Notes: generated by a model not told the origin, from the letters alone. 38,361 nt of DNA from Pelolinea sp. (GCA_012797975.1 JAAZOD010000035.1:1-38361), one strand, 5' to 3'; numbered from the stretch's first letter, positions 6,812 to 15,823 are shown. A program made the numbers and translations.

Positions 6812-9236
6812 ACGTAACGCTACCGGGTTAACCAATGAGGAGGTATTAGAAAGACGTAGCCAATTTGGTGAGAACCGGCTGCCAACAGAAAAACCAATTT
6901 CACCCTGGACCTTGCTGCTCAACCAGTTCAAAAGCCCCCTGGTGTATATCATCCTGGTTGCTGCGCTGGTTTCTTTGTTCGCAAAGGAGATCAGTGATTT
7001 CTTCATCATCATCGTTGTGGTCCTCGTGGATGTCATCCTGGGTTTCATCCAGGAACTTCAAGCACAGAAGACTTATACTGCCCTGAAAGGTCTGCTCAAA
7101 CCCACTACCACCGTCATCCGCGAGGGTGAACGCCGCGAGGTGGAAGTATGGGAATTGGTGCCCAGCGATCTGGTGCTCTTGAACGCTGGTGAGAAAGCAC
7201 CGGGAGATGGAACTTTGATCGAGTGTATTAAAGTGACCATTGATGAAGCCATTCTTACCGGTGAAAGTGAACCGGTGACCAAAATCGAAAATGACCAGGT
7301 CTTCATGGGAACCACCATCCTGACAGGGCGTGGATTAATGGAAGTAACTTCCATCGGCAGCAATACCGAGTTGGGTAAGATCGCCACCAGCTTGCAGGAA
7401 CATGTGGAAGAAGACACCCCACTGCAGGTTCGCTTGAAAGCGTTCAGCAAGACCCTCACGTATATTGTGATCGGGTTCACCCTTGCCATCTTTGTGGCCG
7501 GATTGATCATGGGCGGCTCATTCCTGGATACCCTGCGCACCTCCATCATTTTAGCGATCGCAGCGGTTCCCGAAGGGTTGCTGATCGCAGTGACGGTCAT
7601 TCTGGTATTGGGTATGCGCAAGATCCTCAAGCGCAACGGTTTGGTGAAACGCATGCAGGCAGTGGAAACACTGGGTTCCGTTACCGTCATCTGCACCGAT
7701 AAAACCGGCACGCTCACCGAAGGACGCATGCGCGTGACCCGCGCCGACCTGAATGATCAGAACCGCGCTTACCAGACCATGGTATTGTGCAACGACCTGG
7801 AAGGCCCGGTGGATGTGGCATTATGGGAATACGCTCTAGGGCTCGTTACGGACGATCCGCAAAAATTGGTGGATCGCTCCGAACGTCTTTCAGAAGAGTT
7901 GTTCAGCAGTGAGACAAAGTTCATGATCACCGCCAACAATTTGGATGGTGGAAAATTCAACTATCTGAAGGGTGCTCCTGAGATCGTGCTGGAAATGTGC
8001 AAGCTGGAGAAAAAAGAAAAAGAGCGCATTCTGGCACAAGTGGAAGCATGGGCTGGTGACGGCTTGCGATTGCTTGGTCTGGCCTATCGTGAAGATGGAA
8101 AGCTGGAAGATCACAGCGGTTATACCTGGCTGGGTCTATTAGGTATGGAAGATCCTCTGCGCGAACAGGTGCAGGAATCCATTCAGATCGCGCAGAAAGC
8201 CGGCATACAGGTGAAAATGATCACCGGTGATTACCGTATCACTGCCGAACGGATTGCCCGCAACATTGGGCTCATGCACGATGGAGATGAGATCATCGAA
8301 GGTTCTCAACTGGAAGCTATGAGCGACGAAGAGTTGGCAGAACGGGTGAAAAAAACCGCCATCTTCGCACGCATTCGTCCGCATGACAAGCTGCGCATTG
8401 TGCGCGCTTTGCAGAGCAACAAAGAAGTGACCGCTATGATCGGTGACGGAGTGAACGATGCTCCGGCTTTGCAGCAGGCGAACATCGGCGTGGTGGTGGG
8501 CACCGCCACGGATGTGGCAAAAGAAACTGCCGACCTGATCCTGCTTGACAACAACTTCCGCACCATTGTGGCTGCCATTGAAGAAGGGCGCATCATCTTT
8601 GAGAACATCCGCAAGGTGGTCGCTTACACCCTTTCCAACTCATTCGCCGAGGTGTTGACCATCTTCATCGCCATGATATTGCGCTGGCCTGCACCGCTGG
8701 TAGTGGCCCAGATCCTGTGGATCCACTTGATCTGCGATGGTCCATCCGATATCGTGCTGGGTTATGAACCCAAGGAACGCGGGATCATGGATGAAAAGCC
8801 GCGCTCATTGAAAGAACCTATCCTGAACAATCTGGGGCTTTCTTTGATCGCCATCATCAGCATTGCCAGTGCCGCCGCAGCGTTGTATCTTTTCAACCAT
8901 ATGTACACGGTACACTTGAGCGAAGCGGAAGGACGTAGCATTGTCTTTGCGTCCTTTGCTATCAACTCCATGATCTACATCTTTGCCTACCGCAGCATGC
9001 GTGTTTCACTGTTCCGCATGAACAAGGTCACCGCCAACAAACCGCTGCTGTGGGCGGTGGGTGCCGGGCTCCTGACCGCAGTCCTGCCATTCCTCGTCCC
9101 TTCCATCGGCAACCTGCTGGGCATCGTTCCGTTAACCTTGCAAGAATGGTTGATGGTCGCTGGCATCGCCATCGGGCTGCTGTGCGTTGTAGAAGTTGGC
9201 AAATGGGTCAGCAACAAATTGCATGTGAAAGATTAG
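6795..9236 (+). CDS. P2-type cation-transporting ATPase
   Basis: An 813-residue P-type ATPase; ATG 6795 has AAGGAG six bases upstream. Visible elements are the actuator loop TGES (155-158), PEGL in TM4 with E260, the phosphorylated Asp in DKTGT (D302), nucleotide-binding KGAPE (from K392), and hinge GDGVNDAP (from 550). Ten membrane segments are expected. There is no CPx motif and no N-terminal metal-binding domain, so it is not a P1B heavy-metal ATPase. It belongs with Ca2+ and Na+/K+-type P2 pumps; PEGLL is as in Na+/K+-ATPases. The N-domain is short (family often 880-900 aa). In TM6 the SERCA sequence NLVTD is replaced by HLICD (H644, C647, D648). Coupled to a zinc-sensor-like regulator, it may export a transition metal; this is inference. 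Confidence 0.92.
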   Translation: MSKMDKRNATGLTNEEVLERRSQFGENRLPTEKPISPWTLLLNQFKSPLVYIILVAALVSLFAKEISDFFIIIVVVLVDVILGFIQELQAQKTYTALKGLLKPTTTVIREGERREVEVWELVPSDLVLLNAGEKAPGDGTLIECIKVTIDEAILTGESEPVTKIENDQVFMGTTILTGRGLMEVTSIGSNTELGKIATSLQEHVEEDTPLQVRLKAFSKTLTYIVIGFTLAIFVAGLIMGGSFLDTLRTSIILAIAAVPEGLLIAVTVILVLGMRKILKRNGLVKRMQAVETLGSVTVICTDKTGTLTEGRMRVTRADLNDQNRAYQTMVLCNDLEGPVDVALWEYALGLVTDDPQKLVDRSERLSEELFSSETKFMITANNLDGGKFNYLKGAPEIVLEMCKLEKKEKERILAQVEAWAGDGLRLLGLAYREDGKLEDHSGYTWLGLLGMEDPLREQVQESIQIAQKAGIQVKMITGDYRITAERIARNIGLMHDGDEIIEGSQLEAMSDEELAERVKKTAIFARIRPHDKLRIVRALQSNKEVTAMIGDGVNDAPALQQANIGVVVGTATDVAKETADLILLDNNFRTIVAAIEEGRIIFENIRKVVAYTLSNSFAEVLTIFIAMILRWPAPLVVAQILWIHLICDGPSDIVLGYEPKERGIMDEKPRSLKEPILNNLGLSLIAIISIASAAAALYLFNHMYTVHLSEAEGRSIVFASFAINSMIYIFAYRSMRVSLFRMNKVTANKPLLWAVGAGLLTAVLPFLVPSIGNLLGIVPLTLQEWLMVAGIAIGLLCVVEVGKWVSNKLHVKD

Positions 9237-9254
9237 CAGTTCGTTCTTTACAAC

Positions 9255-9287
9255 AAAACTCTCCCTCAAAAAAGGGAGAGTTTTTAT
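9255..9287. terminator. Bidirectional rho-independent terminator
   Basis: A 12-bp stem (9255-9266 with 9273-9284) and a 6-nt loop are followed by T residues on the plus strand. It lies between the convergent ATPase and UroD-like genes and can serve both. Confidence 0.9.
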
Positions 9288-9288
9288 A

Positions 9289-10275
9289 TTAATTCTTTTG
9301 GAGAGTGGAATAGAACACATCCAGATTGCGCAGCGGGGCGCCTGGTGGAATATCACAGCCTGAGGAAAGTATGAAATTCCGATGTAGCTTCGCCATTTCC
9401 AACAATTGGAGCGTTTTTTGTTCCACCTCGACCTCGGTACCTTGAAAAAAGACAGCCACCGGGTCCAAATTACCACACAGGATAACGTTCGAATCAACCC
9501 GCTGGAGCGCTGCCGAAAGGTCCATGGGGGTGCTGAAATGGTAGACCTCCGCACCGGATTCCAGCACTTTGGGAAGATGGATCAACTGTGCACCGCAGTT
9601 GTGCAGGATGAGGGTGAAATCAGGGGTCTGGGTTGCATCCACAATACGTTTCACATAGGAAGCAGAAAATTTTGCCAGCCCGCGCGGCGATAACAATCCA
9701 GCAGCAGGTTCAGCCATAATGATGCCGGCCGCGCCAACCTGTCGAAAAGATAGAATATATTCGATCAAATAACTGGTCACCTTTTCCAGCAAGGCCTGCA
9801 TCAGGTCAGGGTCGGTCATGGTTGCTTCCAGCGCTTCGCTCACGCCGAACAATCGGCCGGCCAATGAAAAAGGTCCAATACAGCCGCCAAGAACGGGGAC
9901 CTTTTTGGCATTCACCAGATTCTCTGCAGTTTTCAGATGAACTGCCGTGCGTAATTCTCCGGCTTGCGGGACGTGCAGGGAATCGATCTGTTCCCTGGTT
10001 GTGACAAAGCGACCGATCACTGCCGGGATCTCCTCGTCCGACATGCGGATCGCACAGCCAAAGGTCTCGGCTTCAGCACTGAGATCCATGGCGGTCATCA
10101 TCACTTCCGAATGAAAACGTTCCTGCATGGCCAGGACGGCATCCGTCTGAACCTGTGCATCGCTGACGACCTGCCGGACGTTAGCATGGATGATCTCCAG
10201 TCCGGAATAAACACCGATCAACATCCCCATGGGATGGGTGCGTTGCAAAACAGATTGCGTAAAGTGAGTGGGCAT
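9289..10275 (-). CDS. Uroporphyrinogen decarboxylase-fold methyltransferase (MtaA/CmuA-like)
   Basis: A 328-residue TIM-barrel protein preceded by GAGGAG. It shows features of the methylcobamide:CoM methyltransferase branch of the UroD family rather than true HemE. H225-N-C227-G and C307 in SSGCDIPPGAP form the expected zinc site that activates a thiol acceptor in MtaA/MtbA/CmuA. GNLDP and PPGAPxxN segments are conserved. The N-terminal Arg-rich porphyrinogen-binding motif of HemE is not seen. It probably transfers a methyl group between a corrinoid protein and a thiol or tetrahydrofolate acceptor. No corrinoid protein or substrate methyltransferase is next to it, so its pathway is undetermined. 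Confidence 0.84.
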   Translation of the reverse strand: MPTHFTQSVLQRTHPMGMLIGVYSGLEIIHANVRQVVSDAQVQTDAVLAMQERFHSEVMMTAMDLSAEAETFGCAIRMSDEEIPAVIGRFVTTREQIDSLHVPQAGELRTAVHLKTAENLVNAKKVPVLGGCIGPFSLAGRLFGVSEALEATMTDPDLMQALLEKVTSYLIEYILSFRQVGAAGIIMAEPAAGLLSPRGLAKFSASYVKRIVDATQTPDFTLILHNCGAQLIHLPKVLESGAEVYHFSTPMDLSAALQRVDSNVILCGNLDPVAVFFQGTEVEVEQKTLQLLEMAKLHRNFILSSGCDIPPGAPLRNLDVFYSTLQKN

Positions 10276-10333
10276 TTTCTCCTCATCGATTGTCGTTTTA
10301 TGAAAGTTGGTGTGTCAAAATAATTTCGAAGCC

Positions 10334-10657
10334 TTATAAGCCGTTCCTGCCCTTCAATGAATGTCTTTGGATGTTTTTCAAGAATTCTAACACACCCAAA
10401 CATTCTTCATCGGGATAACTGAAATGGAACCGGTCCGCGACCTGAAGTGCCACCGTTTGGAAAAGTTCGGCCATGGTGTAAAGTGCTTCCCAGTTGTGAT
10501 CGATATCCGCGTCGGCATAGGTTTTCAGCAGCGAATCCCATTGTGTGGTAGAAAGAAACGTCTGGAAGTATTTTCCCTGTTTGCCTGGGTTGCGGTGAAA
10601 ATTCGTCTGCATGCCAATATACCAATAGAAGAAGCTTGTAATATGGGCAAATAGCAT
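10334..10657 (-). pseudogene. C-terminal fragment of an aminoglycoside 6-adenylyltransferase (ANT(6)/AadE/AadK-like)
   Basis: The 107 codons resemble the C-terminal third of ANT(6) enzymes: WYIGMQTNFH, then GKQGKYFQTFLS, then WEALYTMAELFQTVA and FSYPDEE. The same frame is open only about 45 bases further 5' before an in-frame TAG, and no ribosome-binding site precedes the first ATG. The nucleotidyltransferase domain with its catalytic aspartates is entirely absent. This is a 5'-deleted remnant that cannot adenylylate anything. A foldback (10686-10721) and a tRNA-3'-end-like sequence lie just upstream, in a position compatible with a deletion junction. Confidence 0.8.
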
Positions 10658-10685
10658 CCGGGGTAAAAAATAATCATGTCCATTT

Positions 10686-10736
10686 TCTCCCCTAAAAATC
10701 TACGTGGGAATTTTTGGGGGAGGACTGGATTTGAAC
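10686..10736. repeat. Imperfect foldback adjoining a tRNA-3'-end-like sequence
   Basis: CTCCCCTAAAAAT and ATTTTTGGGGGAG face each other with one G-T pair (about 10688-10723). Read on the minus strand, 10736 to 10715 gives GTTCAAATCCAGTCCTCCCC plus CA, which looks like the T-loop, acceptor stem and terminal A of a tRNA. The partner T-stem strand does not pair and no tRNA body exists, so it is not a tRNA gene. It may be a former integration site. Confidence 0.4.
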
Positions 10737-10740
10737 AACT

Positions 10741-11349
10741 CTAGGGCAATCTTTCTACTCTTAATTCAACGGGCGAGGCTGTATCCCTCTGTGCAGAAAA
10801 AATTGGTGTGCCAATTTCATACTGCTGACAACCATAATAGCTGTCACAGCCGGCTGTTTGCCAGCAGGTATAATAACCCAGTGTTCTTCCAGCGCCTTCA
10901 GAGTACGTTGCATAGGTTATCCCTGATACACTTTGATTTGGGGGAAGGGTTGCTTGAACTACAACCGGTTGATTGGAGTAGATTTGAAAATAAACAGTCG
11001 TTGGATCCATTCCAGTTGCCTGGCAATTACTGAATGTCACCGGAAGCTTTACGTTCAAATTCAAGTCAACTGTTTTGGATGAATCATTATGAATCACATA
11101 ATTGATGGTCCAGCCCCAGCCATTCTCTCCACCTCCCAGTTCCCCTTTTGCTTCTACGTAAATCTGATCATAGGGAATAGAAGATTCTTTAAAGTATGTG
11201 TATATCCAGTTCAATCCACCGGAAACCAATTGAATTAGCAAGAGAATGACCACAATAACGATCGCTAATGCAAAACAACCACCCACTAATCTGTTTACTG
11301 TTATATCGCCTTCGGCCGTATGGTGATTTAGATTTCCAGGAGTTGTCAT
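10741..11349 (-). CDS. Membrane-anchored protein of unknown function
   Basis: A 202-residue protein. ATG 11349 is preferred, with AAAGG five bases upstream; the frame runs 40 codons further into the preceding gene. A short polar N-terminus is followed by one strong membrane segment (about 21-45). The remaining 150 residues look extracytoplasmic, rich in Thr, Tyr, Gly and beta-strand patterns, with four Cys in the last 60 residues (CWQTAGC and YYGCQQ) that could pair as disulfides. It starts 46 bp after the stop of the polytopic membrane protein, so the two are probably co-transcribed. No family was recognised. Confidence 0.66.
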   Translation of the reverse strand: MTTPGNLNHHTAEGDITVNRLVGGCFALAIVIVVILLLIQLVSGGLNWIYTYFKESSIPYDQIYVEAKGELGGGENGWGWTINYVIHNDSSKTVDLNLNVKLPVTFSNCQATGMDPTTVYFQIYSNQPVVVQATLPPNQSVSGITYATYSEGAGRTLGYYTCWQTAGCDSYYGCQQYEIGTPIFSAQRDTASPVELRVERLP

Positions 11350-11395
11350 AGTTACCTTTAATAAAGAATTCAAACTCTTATCAATAGTGGATCGG

Positions 11396-12235
11396 TTACC
11401 CTGCCAGTTGCGCCATGGATGCTCGATTGAGTTTGAAACGATAATCAATGCCGAGTTGGATAAGAACACTTATGACGAAAAGCATCACCCACCATACGGG
11501 TTGCAGTTGCAGCGCCATTCCGACAAAGGAAGCTCCGATGAGAGCCGTAATACCCACATTGGCCTTTTTATACAGGATAACGGAAAGGATGCCGCCAACC
11601 AGGAACGCCATAATAAAGAGGGGGTACAGAAATATATATACATTGCCAAAGAGGTTCGATAGTTCCCCCTGCCCGCCCAGCGCAAAGACAACCGTGAAAT
11701 ACGCTGCGCTCAACCCGCCTAAAAAGAAGGAAATGAAACGTGGCGCGAACCAAGCAATGATCCCGCAAACGGTCCCGGCAATCGCAAACACAAAAAATGG
11801 TTTGGATAAGAAACCGTCCGTCACAGGCCACTGCGCACCGCCAAACCAGTAGTAGAAATTGAGCACCACGGTTGCCATGGTCATAGTAGCAAGGATTGGG
11901 AAAAAGAAACGGTGGCTCAAGGTGCCCACCAGGCACATCACGATTCCGAGGATCAGGAGCAGCCAGGCAGGGTATTCAAAGAGTATGGCGCCGGGGTATT
12001 TGCGAGTGAAATACAGTCCGATCGGGATCCCGATGCCGAAGAAAACTGCAGCGAAGCGTGGATTTTCAATGCAGTAGCGAATGAACTCCGCGATGGCCTC
12101 GAGAACACTTTTCATGAAAGCAAACATTACACTGAAAAAAATCACGGTGCCGATCACTCTTTCGGCGGTGGTTGGTTCAATATGATCCCCCAAGCGGTTC
12201 CCATATTCGTCATAGAAAATATATCGTGTGGGCAT
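11396..12235 (-). CDS. Polytopic membrane protein of unknown function
   Basis: A 279-residue protein with AAGGAG six bases before ATG. After a soluble N-terminus (MPTRYIFYDEYGNRLGD) there are about seven or eight hydrophobic segments between residues 27 and 265. The N-terminal 20 residues have a YDEYGN pattern seen in small beta-hairpin motifs. It resembles general TM-rich DUF4203-like bacterial proteins only in composition, and I do not assign a family. It is the first gene of a two-gene unit with the single-TM protein downstream. Confidence 0.7.
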   Translation of the reverse strand: MPTRYIFYDEYGNRLGDHIEPTTAERVIGTVIFFSVMFAFMKSVLEAIAEFIRYCIENPRFAAVFFGIGIPIGLYFTRKYPGAILFEYPAWLLLILGIVMCLVGTLSHRFFFPILATMTMATVVLNFYYWFGGAQWPVTDGFLSKPFFVFAIAGTVCGIIAWFAPRFISFFLGGLSAAYFTVVFALGGQGELSNLFGNVYIFLYPLFIMAFLVGGILSVILYKKANVGITALIGASFVGMALQLQPVWWVMLFVISVLIQLGIDYRFKLNRASMAQLAG

Positions 12236-12532
12236 CTTGTTCTCCTTAACGTTAAATGTCTTAATTTTAAATTGACACTATTACCGATTATATAAACTAT
12301 TTTCCCAATGTAAAGCTAGGATGTAACTGTTCTCTTCTTATAAAGAAGAGTCCATTCACTGTTTTCAAAAAACGCTGAAGATCTTCATCTACTTCATATC
12401 ATTGTTCTCTTCTTGTTTAATTCTCTCTTTCTATATTTACAAAAATGAGGGGGGATTCCATGAAAGTCCCTGTTTAATTACTGGATAATTTAGCATTTCA
12501 ATATTTCATGGAGCGTTTTTTCAACTTATTTT
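12236..12532. other. AT-rich intergenic region, no gene seen
   Basis: It holds the ribosome site of the membrane-protein gene and a small hairpin (CTCTTCTT and AAGAAGAG, about 12331-12350). TGTTCTCTTCTT occurs twice (about 12328 and 12402). Nothing coding was recognised. Confidence 0.4.
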
Positions 12533-12760
12533 TTTAAAAACGCATCTACCACCTTTGGATCGAATTGGATACCAGTTTAGAAACAACGATAAATTTGGTT
12601 TTATTTCCCTGGTTGTTGGACAACAAATTCGCTAAATCGTGTGTCTCCCTACCAATCCTTCGTGAACATCTGCGGTATCCACTCATTGTCATAATGGCAG
12701 GCAATCTCAGCACAGGAGAGTTCGTACATAGGAATAGGCACTTCCTGTTTTCCACAATAT
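12533..12760 (-). pseudogene. Decayed C-terminal HD-GYP domain remnant
   Basis: Minus-strand translation ends TGIQFDPKVVDAFLKK-stop, closely matching the GIHFDPKVVEVFLQ end of the intact HD-GYP protein just upstream. Further 5', CHYDNEW and, after a frame change, GYRRCSRRIG line up with CHHEKW and GYPRGLKGDQ of the intact gene. About 35 codons between these blocks are missing. It is a degenerate tail of a second, tandem phosphodiesterase gene. Confidence 0.68.
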
Positions 12761-12783
12761 ACCAGGAGAGTCATCTGAATAGA

Positions 12784-15264
12784 TCAATGTACTTCTTGTT
12801 CCGCCATCATCTGCAGGAACACTTCAACTACCTTTGGATCGAAGTGAATCCCGGCTTGTGACCGAATATGTTCGAGCACTTTTTTCTCAGACCATGCTTT
12901 TCGATAGGGGCGCTCTGAACGCAGCGCATCCCATACGTCCACCACCGCGAACAGACGTGCCGCCAAGGGTATCTGGTCACCCTTTAATCCACGGGGGTAG
13001 CCGTTTCCATCCCATTTTTCATGGTGACAGTATGGAATATCCATGGCAGGTCGGAGATAAGATATTGGCGCAAGCAGATCAAACGCATATACCGGATGTT
13101 TGCGCATGATGACCCATTCTTCTTCGGTTAGAGAAGCTGGTTTTAGAAGAATATGATCGGGGATTCCCAGTTTTCCAATATCGTGCAGCAGAGCGCCGCG
13201 CCGGATATGGATGCGTTCTTCTTCGCTAATTCCCATGCGTTTCGCAAATTCCAGGGTCAATTCGGTGACCCGTAGGGTGTGACCTTCGGTTTCTTTGTCC
13301 CTCAAGTCCAATGCACGCGACCAGCCTTCCAACGTTGCATCATAGGCCAGGGTGAGATCCATGTTTGCAGAGCGTAATCCATCATTGACTTGGGCATTAT
13401 CAATGGCAATGGCGGCTTGACCGGCCAGTGCTTCAAGAAAATCAAGCCATTCGCTGTCCGGTTTCATCGGTGAGCGGTGGAATACTTCCAAAACACCCTT
13501 CAGATCACCCTTGATAAATAATGGAACACAATAATAAGCTTGGAATCTTTCTTCCTTCACCATCCAGGGATTGATATCCTCATCAGAAACCTCTCTCAGA
13601 TCCGGTATCGCGATCGTTTTCCGTTCCAGGGCTGCCCGTCCCGGCAGCCCACTTCCAAGCCGAATGCTGAACTTTTCACCTTGCTTTGTTTGAAAGCCTT
13701 TATATACGGTCTGTACCAAATTATTGGTAGTGTGATCCAATAATAGGACATCCACCGCATCCACCTGCAAGCTGGTCTGCAGCATTTCGACCAGGGTGTT
13801 CAGTACCACATGCATATCCGTGCTGGCTGCAATGGCCTGGTCGATCTCGCGCAAGGTTTTCAAGCGGTAAAGTTGTGTTTTTATCCTTTCTTCGGCCAGT
13901 TTACGTTTTGTGATAACCTCTGAGAATAGAATGATCCCTCCGATCTCTGCGTGGTCATCAAACCAGGGAAGCACCTCCCAGCGCACCCAATCCATCCTTC
14001 CATCCAACCGCGGAAATTCTTGTTCATCATTGTTGATCGTTTCGCCCTTTAAACAACGTTGGTGGATCGCTTTAACCTCAGCGGTGATCTCGGGAAAAAT
14101 CTCATAGTGGGATTTCCCAATGATGCTCTTTTCTTTGATTCCATAATCGGAATAGAATTGCCTGCTGACCGTAATGTAGCGCATTTTTTTGTCAAACATG
14201 GCGATGGCCGCAGGGGCGTGTTCGATGAACTGCTCCAGGTCATGCTGTTTTTTCTTGTTGACCTCTTCTGCGCGCTTAATATCGGTGATGTCGCGGCCCA
14301 CCACCACTGATCCGACGATCTCGCCGTTTTTATCCCGGATGGGAGCAAAGCTGTAGCTGCCTATCCATTTCTCTCCGGTATCCTTACGATGCAAACCGTA
14401 TTCAACATTCATTCCGATCTCGCCGCATAATGCTCTGGAAACAGCCCATTGATCCAGCGATGCCAACTCCCCATTTGCCATATAAACATCCAGGAATTCC
14501 GGATATTCCTTTAGCGTCTTGGCACATTCCTCTTTATTTTTGAATTTGTGGAATGTGGCAAACGCTTCATTAAAATTTATGAAATTTCCTTCAAGATCCG
14601 AAATGAAAACAGCGTCACTCATGCTCTCCAGAGCCGCAGTTAATTTGGCACTGATGGTTTGCGCTTCGTCTTCCAGCGCTTTGCGTTCAGTGATATCACG
14701 CAGGATCGTATTCGTGCGTAAATTCCCGCTGCTATCCCTAAAGCTGGTGGTGGAAAACTCACCTTCGAACTTCGAACCATCACTGCGAATGAAGGCCATT
14801 TCACCTTTGAAAGAACCTTTATGCGCTCTTTCTTTAAACGCCGATGCAAATCGTGGATCTAAGGTGTCCACCAGTGCATCTCTTCCCAGGGCACAGATCT
14901 CTTTTTCCGAACGGCCAAAGATCTTGCACGCGGCCGGGTTGGCGGCAAAGATCCGCCCATCCGGGTCTGACAGAATGACCGCATCCAGACTGGTTTTGAA
15001 CAGCAGGCGATACCGTTCTTCGTTTTCTGCCAGTTCTCTTTCAGTTTGTTTTTGAAAATTTAGATATCGGCGGACTAGAGCGTAGATCGTGATCGCGCTG
15101 GCTGCTACAAAGAACCATCCCTTGAAATTTTGATAATGGGTTAATGTCACTGGATCGCGAATCAATGAAGCGAGAAATTTGTCAGAGAAAAATATCCAGA
15201 TGCATCCGAGGATGAAATAGACCAAACTGATCTGGAATTCGCCATTTAACTTTATTTTTTTCAT
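12784..15264 (-). CDS. PAS-PAS-PAS-GAF-HD-GYP c-di-GMP phosphodiesterase
   Basis: An 826-residue signalling protein. ATG 15264 is chosen for its GGAG; the frame extends six codons further. Two hydrophobic segments (about 10-35 and 48-66) anchor it in the membrane. Three PAS domains follow (about 82-200, 205-335 and 345-470), then GAF (about 485-625) and HD-GYP (about 640-826). The HD pair is H694-D695 in HDIGK, then HH at 747-748 in CHHEKWDGNGYPRG, with GYP at 755-757. These match active HD-GYP phosphodiesterases that hydrolyse cyclic di-GMP to GMP. The ligands of the PAS and GAF sensors cannot be predicted. No diguanylate cyclase or response regulator is adjacent. A decayed copy of the same domain lies immediately downstream. 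Confidence 0.93.
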   Translation of the reverse strand: MKKIKLNGEFQISLVYFILGCIWIFFSDKFLASLIRDPVTLTHYQNFKGWFFVAASAITIYALVRRYLNFQKQTERELAENEERYRLLFKTSLDAVILSDPDGRIFAANPAACKIFGRSEKEICALGRDALVDTLDPRFASAFKERAHKGSFKGEMAFIRSDGSKFEGEFSTTSFRDSSGNLRTNTILRDITERKALEDEAQTISAKLTAALESMSDAVFISDLEGNFINFNEAFATFHKFKNKEECAKTLKEYPEFLDVYMANGELASLDQWAVSRALCGEIGMNVEYGLHRKDTGEKWIGSYSFAPIRDKNGEIVGSVVVGRDITDIKRAEEVNKKKQHDLEQFIEHAPAAIAMFDKKMRYITVSRQFYSDYGIKEKSIIGKSHYEIFPEITAEVKAIHQRCLKGETINNDEQEFPRLDGRMDWVRWEVLPWFDDHAEIGGIILFSEVITKRKLAEERIKTQLYRLKTLREIDQAIAASTDMHVVLNTLVEMLQTSLQVDAVDVLLLDHTTNNLVQTVYKGFQTKQGEKFSIRLGSGLPGRAALERKTIAIPDLREVSDEDINPWMVKEERFQAYYCVPLFIKGDLKGVLEVFHRSPMKPDSEWLDFLEALAGQAAIAIDNAQVNDGLRSANMDLTLAYDATLEGWSRALDLRDKETEGHTLRVTELTLEFAKRMGISEEERIHIRRGALLHDIGKLGIPDHILLKPASLTEEEWVIMRKHPVYAFDLLAPISYLRPAMDIPYCHHEKWDGNGYPRGLKGDQIPLAARLFAVVDVWDALRSERPYRKAWSEKKVLEHIRSQAGIHFDPKVVEVFLQMMAEQEVH

Positions 15265-15439
15265 CCGGTAACTCCAGTTCACAGAAAGCTATTCTAAATA
15301 TCATTATATACATGCAAACATGATTAAAATGGATTTTTGGGGAGTCTGTTTCAAACATTGCATACGCATCCTGAGTGTCTCCCTTGTTTCAACTTCTTTT
15401 TATTCTCCGCACATTTTTCTGAAATATGCTCATCATTCT

Positions 15440-15823
15440 TTATCGCCTCTTTTTTGCTTCTGCTTTTTCCAAATTTTCGCGAACGCGAAAAGCTACGATC
15501 CGGCGAACCAGATCATACGGAATCGGCTTCCCATACGGAAACTGGATTGCGCCTTTTGAAGTCTCATATTCTGTTAATTCGGCCCTGAATTTGTCAATCC
15601 CGCTGGGGTTGGGATAAAAACCAATATGGTTTTTATGTGCCGCGAAGTGGACTAAATTCCCTTTCTGTGCGAAAGTGGGCATTTGATAGCTGATCTTTTC
15701 TTCCGCCTCCGGCGCCGCTGTTTTAATAACTGCTCTCATTTCTTCCAGGATTTTTTGCACCTTGGTCGGAAAAAGGGCAATATACGCATCGATCGTATGA
15801 AATTCATTTTTCGGCTCTTTCAT
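15440..15823 (-). CDS. DUF1801 family protein (YdhG-like)
   Basis: A 127-residue soluble protein with GGAG seven bases before its ATG. The pattern of the DUF1801 family is clear: an N-terminal helix with DAYIALFPTKVQKILEEMR, then EEKISYQMPTF, then FAAHKNHIGFYP and the C-terminal GAIQFPYGKPIP. Structurally known members are frataxin-like single domains; a role in iron handling has been proposed for YdhG-type proteins of Bacillus. The strongly basic C-terminal tail ends in KKRR. It is monocistronic. Confidence 0.88.
   Translation of the reverse strand: MKEPKNEFHTIDAYIALFPTKVQKILEEMRAVIKTAAPEAEEKISYQMPTFAQKGNLVHFAAHKNHIGFYPNPSGIDKFRAELTEYETSKGAIQFPYGKPIPYDLVRRIVAFRVRENLEKAEAKKRR

Noticed and set aside
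10715-10790. A tRNA gene
   Set aside because: Only the T-loop and acceptor 3' end resemble a tRNA; the T-stem does not pair and D and anticodon arms are absent.
12271-12296. TTGACA followed by TATATAA as a plus-strand promoter
   Set aside because: Spacing is poor and there is no plus-strand gene downstream; likely chance in AT-rich DNA.
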